Shown piece after piece: positions 17,393-20,691 of a DNA stretch of 20,691 bases. Source of the DNA: SpSt-583 sp034434015 (GTDB lineage Bacteria; Chloroflexota; Anaerolineae; Anaerolineales; UBA6663); NCBI GenBank assembly GCA_034434015.1, contig DAOUAB010000049.1, positions 1 to 20,691 on the forward strand, read 5' to 3'. Both the position numbers and the translations under genes were made by a program. The stretch's first letter is position 1. The number at the start of each line of letters is the position of its first letter. The notes beneath the pieces are model-generated. The model was not told the origin of the DNA and searched no databases. It was given only the letters and a program-made list of their open reading frames with translations.

Positions 17393-17512
17393 TCCACGGA
17401 GGGGCACGAAGGGCACGAAGAGTCCATGAAGGGATGCGAAGGGCACGAAGAGTCTATAAAGGGATGCGAAGGGTGCGAAGAGTCTACGGAGGGGCACGAA
17501 GGGCGCGAAGGC
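17393..17512. repeat. Four-copy 30-bp tandem repeat between lipA and aldo/keto reductase
   Basis: Four back-to-back imperfect 30-nt units: 17393-17422, 17423-17452, 17453-17482, 17483-17512. Each starts TCCA/TCTA and contains a GCACGAAGGGCACGAAGAG-like core (units 2 and 3 carry GGGATGCGAAGGG). The unit has an internal period near 10 nt. The array lies in the divergent region, upstream of the lipA promoter and of the reductase -10. It reads through as Pro/Ser-rich peptide on minus, but only as an upstream extension of lipA, so it is not taken as coding. Confidence 0.9.
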
Positions 17513-17549
17513 CGTCGCTCTTTCCGGCGAGAGGACCTGCTGGGCCGGG

Positions 17550-17555
17550 TATAAT
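17550..17555 (+). promoter_or_regulatory. -10 box (TATAAT) of aldo/keto reductase gene
   Basis: A perfect TATAAT 53 nt before the ATG at 17609, predicting a leader of about 46-48 nt with AGGAG near the start. No good -35 at 16-18 nt, so activation or an unusual -35 is possible. Confidence 0.5.
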
Positions 17556-17608
17556 CGGCAAATCCTGCGAAATATTGAAGGTAGGGTCTACGCGAGGAGA
17601 CTGAATCC

Positions 17609-18580
17609 ATGAACTATCGTCGTCTGGGCAGCGCCGGCCTCAAGGTCAGCGAGCTGTCCTTTGGGTCGTGGGTGTCCTTCAAGAACCAGTTGGGCGAGAC
17701 CGACGCCCTGGAATGCATGCGCGCCGCGTATGAAGCCGGCGTCAACTTCTTCGACAACGCCGAGAGTTACGCCAACGGCGCCTCGGAGGAGATCATGGGC
17801 GCCGCGCTGAAGAAGCTGGGCTGGCGCCGCTCCAGCTATGTCATTTCCACCAAGTTCTTCTGGGGCCTCAACGACGGGCCGAACGAGAAGAACACGCTCA
17901 ACCGCAAGTACCTGCTGCAGGCGATCGACGGCTCGCTCCGGCGGCTGGGGCTGGAGTATGTGGACCTGGTCTTCTGCCACCGGCCGGACCCGGAGACGCC
18001 GGTGGAGGAGACGGTGCGCGCCATGCACGACATCATCACCCGGGGCAAGGCCCTGTACTGGGGCACCTCCGAGTGGAGCGCCGACCAGATCATGGCGGCC
18101 TGGCAGATCGCCGAGCGCCACCACCTGCACAAGCCGCAAATGGAGCAGCCGCATTACAACATGTTCGTGCGCGAGCGCGTGGAGAAGGAGTACGCGCGGC
18201 TGTATACGGAGATCGGCCTGGGCGCGACCACGTGGAGCCCGCTGGCCTCCGGCCTGCTCTCCGGCAAGTATCGGGACGGCATCCCGGCCGACAGCCGCGC
18301 CGCGCTGCCCGGCTACGAGTGGCTGCGCGACCGCGTGACCGACCCGGCGCGCCTGGATAAGGTGCGGGCCCTCGAGCCCATCGCCCGCGAGCTGGGCGGC
18401 ACCCTGGCCCAACTCGCCATCGCCTGGTGCCTCAAGAACCCCAACGTCAGCACCGTCATCACCGGCGCCAGCCGCGTCGCTCAGGTCCACGAGAACATGC
18501 GGGCGCTGGAGATCGCGCCCAAGCTCACGGCCGATGTGATGGCCCGGATCGAGCAGGTGCTCGGCAACAAACCGCAATAG
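17609..18580 (+). CDS. Aldo/keto reductase, Kv-beta-like (AKR6-type)
   Basis: 323 aa TIM-barrel NADPH-dependent oxidoreductase. Catalytic tetrad: D49 and Y54 in FFDNAESYANG, K82 in STKFFWG, H124 in FCHRPDPE. The GTSEWSADQI block, QPHYNMFVRERVE, TTWSPLASGLLSGKY and the C-terminal nucleotide-binding ITGASRVAQVHEN pattern are those of the potassium-channel beta-subunit/YghZ-like group. The substrate is probably an aldehyde, exact identity unknown. Cytoplasmic. AGGAG lies 9 nt before the ATG. A MOSC gene follows after 56 bp on the same strand. Confidence 0.93.
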   Translation: MNYRRLGSAGLKVSELSFGSWVSFKNQLGETDALECMRAAYEAGVNFFDNAESYANGASEEIMGAALKKLGWRRSSYVISTKFFWGLNDGPNEKNTLNRKYLLQAIDGSLRRLGLEYVDLVFCHRPDPETPVEETVRAMHDIITRGKALYWGTSEWSADQIMAAWQIAERHHLHKPQMEQPHYNMFVRERVEKEYARLYTEIGLGATTWSPLASGLLSGKYRDGIPADSRAALPGYEWLRDRVTDPARLDKVRALEPIARELGGTLAQLAIAWCLKNPNVSTVITGASRVAQVHENMRALEIAPKLTADVMARIEQVLGNKPQ

Positions 18581-18636
18581 GCGCCTGTGAGGGGTCCTCG
18601 ATTGCGCCATACGTCTTGCGTCTCAAGCACCTCGCC

Positions 18637-19269
18637 ATGCACCTCGTTTCCCTCAACCTGGGCCTCCCGGAGACGCTGACCTGCTTCGGCAAGCCCGTGC
18701 GGACCGGCGGGCGCAAGCAGCCTGCGCCGGAAGCCTTCCTGGGCGTCACGGGTTTTGCGGGCGACGGCCAGGCCGACCTCCAGAACCACGGCGGCCCGGA
18801 CAAGGCCGCGTGCGTCTACGTGTTCGATCATTACCCGTATTGGGAGCAGGCGCTGGGCGGCCCGCTGGAGCCGGGCGCGTTCAGCGAGAACCTGACGCTG
18901 GCCGGCGTCCGCGAGACCGAGGTCGCCATTGGCGACGTGTGGCAACTCGGCGCGGCGCGCGTCCAGGTCAGCCAGCCGCGTCAGCCGTGCTCCAAACTGG
19001 CCGGCAGACATGGGCGCAGGGATCTGCCTGAGATGATCCACGCCACCGGCTTCAGCGGCTTCTACCTGCGCGTGCTGGAGCCGGGCCTGGTCCGCGCCGG
19101 CGACCCGGTCACGCTCCTGGAGCGCGATCCGGCCGGGGTCACGGTGCAATTCGTCAACGAGTTGCTGTACAGGCAGCGCGCCGACCGCGCCGACTTCGCG
19201 CGCGCCCTGGCGGTGGCGGCCCTGTCCGAAGCCGGCCGGCGCGCCGTGCTCAAGAGGCTCAAGCCATGA
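18637..19269 (+). CDS. MOSC domain protein, YiiM-like
   Basis: 210 aa from the ATG at 18637. The frame is open further upstream without family similarity, and a TTG at 18616 is a less likely start. No clear ribosome site is seen. The MOSC core has NHGGPDKAACVYVFDHYPYW (about 50-69), FSENL (82-86) and VSQPRQPCSKL with the conserved Cys118 expected to handle sulfur or bind the molybdenum cofactor. A C-terminal 3-alpha domain (about 168-207) matches E. coli YiiM, which reduces N-hydroxylated compounds such as 6-hydroxylaminopurine. The same role is inferred. Its last four bases (ATGA) overlap the next small ORF. Confidence 0.9.
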   Translation: MHLVSLNLGLPETLTCFGKPVRTGGRKQPAPEAFLGVTGFAGDGQADLQNHGGPDKAACVYVFDHYPYWEQALGGPLEPGAFSENLTLAGVRETEVAIGDVWQLGAARVQVSQPRQPCSKLAGRHGRRDLPEMIHATGFSGFYLRVLEPGLVRAGDPVTLLERDPAGVTVQFVNELLYRQRADRADFARALAVAALSEAGRRAVLKRLKP

Positions 19270-19430
19270 CCACTCCGAACGCCCACCCGATTCGCGAGTT
19301 CGTCATCGCCGGGCCGGGGCCGACCTGGCAGGACAAGACCGCGCTGGATCTGGCCGAGGCGGCCGGCCACGGCGAGATGGCCGACCGGCTGCGCCGCGCC
19401 GCCACGACATGCCGCGCCATAGGTTTTTAG
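19266..19430 (+). pseudogene. 54-codon ankyrin-like ORF, probable internally deleted remnant
   Basis: Hand translation from the ATG at 19266, which overlaps the MOSC stop as ATGA, gives 54 aa ending at TAG 19428-19430. The first part, HPIREFVIAG, resembles the N-terminus of small ankyrin-repeat proteins. The second part, KTALDLAEAAGHGEMADRLR, is a textbook ankyrin helix-turn-helix. Nothing lies between them, so the ORF looks like the two ends of a longer ankyrin protein joined by an in-frame deletion. It may still be translated by coupling to the MOSC gene. The last residues (TTCRAIGF) match no ankyrin pattern. It stops 10 bp short of the convergent ydhF stop. Confidence 0.5.
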
Positions 19431-19440
19431 AAGCGCTCGC

Positions 19441-20352
19441 TTACGGTATATCGGCGCCGGCGGAGGCTGTCCAGATCGCGAACCACTGTTCGCGCGTCAG
19501 GCGCAGGTCCAGGGCGGCCACGGCCGCGGCCACGCGCTCGATCTTCCCCGTCCCCAGCACCGGCACGATGCGCGCCGGGTGCCGCAGCAGCCAGGCCAGC
19601 GCCACCTGATCCGGCGCGGCCCCGCCCAGTTCACGGCCCACGTCTTCCAACGCCGCCCGCACCCGTTCGGCCTGCGGATCGCCGGAGGTGAACAACCGGC
19701 CGCCGCCCAGCGGCGACCAGGCCATCGGCGCGCAGCGCAGCCGCTGGGCCTGATCCAGCGTCCCATCCAGGAACGGTTCCAGCCTCAACACCGAAATCTC
19801 CACCTGGTTGGTCACCAGCGGGAAGGGCAGGCGCGCGGCCAGCAGCTCAAACTGGCCGGGTGTGAAATTGGAGACGCCGAAGTGCCGGACCTTGCCGGCC
19901 TGGCGCAGGGCCGTGAACGCCTCGGCCACTTCGTCCGCGTCCATCAGCGGGTCGGGGCGGTGGATGAGCAGCACATCCAGCGTGTCCGCGCGCAGCAGGC
20001 GCAGCGAGGCCTCGGCCGAGGCCAGGATGTGATCCCGGCCGGTGTCGTAGATGTGGCGGGTGTGCGCCGGCCGGTTGGCCGAGACCAGCTGGATGCCGCA
20101 CTTGGTCACCAGTTGCAGGCGCTGGCGCACGGCCGGAGCCAGGGCCAGCGCCTCGCCGAAGCGCGCCTCGCAGGTGTAGTCGCCGTAAATGTCGGCGTGG
20201 TCGAACGTGGTCAGCCCCAGGTCCAGGCAGCGCTCCACAAGCCCGAGCAGCTCGCGCGCGGTCAGGCCCCAGCGGGCCAGGCGCCAGACGCCGAAGACCA
20301 GGCGCGAGACGGTGGGACCGTCGGGGTGCAGGGTGAGGGCGGGGACAGGCAT
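19441..20352 (-). CDS. ydhF: Aldo/keto reductase, YdhF family
   Basis: 303 aa, close to the about 298-aa E. coli YdhF with collinear similarity end to end: FDHADIYGDYTCEARFGEAL, HRPDPLMDADEVAEAF, GKVRHFGVSNFTPGQFELL, TNQVEIS, MAWSPLGGGRLF, LGTGKIERVAAAV, and a C-terminal QWFAIWTASAGADIP. Tetrad D51, Y56, K84, H131. It is an NADPH-dependent oxidoreductase with unknown physiological substrate. The ATG at 20352 is chosen from the family start and from GGAG about 9 nt upstream; the frame runs open to 20664 but that region is coding in another frame. It is convergent with the MOSC/ankyrin genes and unrelated at subfamily level to the other reductase. Confidence 0.93.
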   Translation of the reverse strand: MPVPALTLHPDGPTVSRLVFGVWRLARWGLTARELLGLVERCLDLGLTTFDHADIYGDYTCEARFGEALALAPAVRQRLQLVTKCGIQLVSANRPAHTRHIYDTGRDHILASAEASLRLLRADTLDVLLIHRPDPLMDADEVAEAFTALRQAGKVRHFGVSNFTPGQFELLAARLPFPLVTNQVEISVLRLEPFLDGTLDQAQRLRCAPMAWSPLGGGRLFTSGDPQAERVRAALEDVGRELGGAAPDQVALAWLLRHPARIVPVLGTGKIERVAAAVAALDLRLTREQWFAIWTASAGADIP

Positions 20353-20398
20353 CGGAGGCTCCAGAGCGGCGCGCGGCGAAGGGCCGGCCGCCGGCCCC

Positions 20399-20429
20399 AG
20401 TATACTCACGCGCGTCTGGCCGGCCAGAC
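20399..20429 (-). promoter_or_regulatory. ydhF -10 box and overlapping 16-bp palindrome
   Basis: A minus-strand TATACT (20399-20404) predicts a start about 40 nt before the ydhF ATG. At 17-nt spacing the -35 would be CTGGCC (20422-20427), a weak match that falls inside the perfect palindrome GTCTGGCCGGCCAGAC (20414-20429). A palindrome over a -35 is a common operator layout. It also lies inside the last codons of the upstream gene, so coincidence is possible. Confidence 0.4.
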
Positions 20430-20691
20430 CCGAACCCCCAGACGCGCGGCGGCGGCGGCGGTCAGGCCGGCGAAGAGCAGGGTGCGCGCGGCGATCGCCG
20501 TCGCCAGCAGCGGGCGCGAACTGAAGGCCTCGGCCAGCGGCCATTCGAGCAGGACGATGCCGGTCAGGGCCAGCGTCGCGATCAGCCCGCCGCGCCCCGG
20601 AAACGCCAGCAGCAGCAGGGGGGCGAGCGTGGCCGCCCACTGCGGGCTCCAGCCTTTGGACCACAGGTGAAAGAGCAGGGCCGTGGCCGTC
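20406..20691 (-). CDS. C-terminus of polytopic membrane protein, possibly a glycosyltransferase (N-terminus off the window)
   Basis: Hand translation of the minus strand gives an open frame from the window edge to a TGA at 20406-20408. It is strongly hydrophobic: TALLFHLWSKGWSPQWAATL, then LLLLAFPGRGGLIATLALTG, IVLLEWPLAEAF, and ATAIAARTLLFAGLTAAAAA, with a basic tail (RVWPARRA). The SKGWSPQW motif followed by a LEWP motif recalls the last helices of DUF2029/GT87-type membrane glycosyltransferases, but too little is visible to be sure. The ydhF -10 box abuts the stop codon. Confidence 0.65.
   Translation of the reverse strand, partial: TATALLFHLWSKGWSPQWAATLAPLLLLAFPGRGGLIATLALTGIVLLEWPLAEAFSSRPLLATAIAARTLLFAGLTAAAAARLGVRVWPARRA

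Noticed and set aside
17327..17497. 57-residue N-terminal extension of LipA
   Set aside because: It only translates the 30-bp repeats and the promoter. Ribosome site, promoter and family start all point to 17326.
17393..17512. Possible CRISPR array
   Set aside because: The units are directly abutting with no unique spacers, and no cas genes are present.
20353..20664. 104-residue N-terminal extension of the YdhF reductase
   Set aside because: It overlaps the real frame of the upstream membrane protein. YdhF homology and a GGAG site support the start at 20352.

Overview
The window is high-GC bacterial DNA with densely packed genes. The gene content suggests Chloroflexota, most likely Anaerolineae. 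The grounds are long Cache-HAMP-GAF membrane sensors with a characteristic GAF sequence, a ClpC with a UVR segment, a toast-rack type lipoprotein, small Pro-rich lipoproteins, a tRNA without an encoded CCA, and short GACGAAGG/GCACGAAGG intergenic repeats. This assignment is inference; there is no rRNA marker in the window.

Left third (1-10.5 kb, all on the minus strand): a signalling cluster. A soluble hybrid histidine kinase (REC-REC-GAF-GAF-PAS-HisKA-HATPase, 7641-10481) comes first. About 105 bp downstream is a tight run of three membrane sensor genes separated by 4 and 9 nt. Two are paralogues (4047-7535 and 1634-4042) built as multi-TM, Cache, HAMP, GAF, and both stop at the same place with no kinase, cyclase or chemotaxis output. 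The third (1-1624) has a 7-TM head that resembles a degenerate MHYT domain, then a chemoreceptor-like sensing region, and runs off the window. A kinase carrying two N-terminal receivers but no membrane domain, beside several output-less membrane sensors, is the best candidate here for an undescribed multi-protein signalling assembly.

Middle (10.5-14.4 kb): tRNA-Pro(UGG) on the plus strand. It shares a perfect 12-bp hairpin terminator with the convergent clpC (minus). Upstream of clpC lie a small PNPOx-fold flavin enzyme and a Pro-rich lipoprotein.

Right part (14.4-20.7 kb): a PlsC-type acyltransferase and a toast-rack lipoprotein on plus; lipoyl synthase lipA on minus; a four-copy 30-bp tandem repeat in the lipA/aldo-keto reductase divergent region; then, on plus, a Kv-beta-like aldo/keto reductase, a YiiM-type MOSC protein and a 54-codon ankyrin-like remnant that overlaps the MOSC stop. 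Convergent to these on minus are a YdhF-type aldo/keto reductase and the C-terminus of a polytopic membrane protein.

A theme across the window is transcript starts. At three genes (hybrid kinase, PNPOx protein, plsC) a -10 hexamer sits 7-8 nt upstream of the ATG with little or no Shine-Dalgarno sequence, the layout of leaderless mRNAs. Most of the other genes carry clear GGAG/GAGG sites. No CRISPR array, IS element or prophage was seen. No gene-free stretch exceeds 300 bases.
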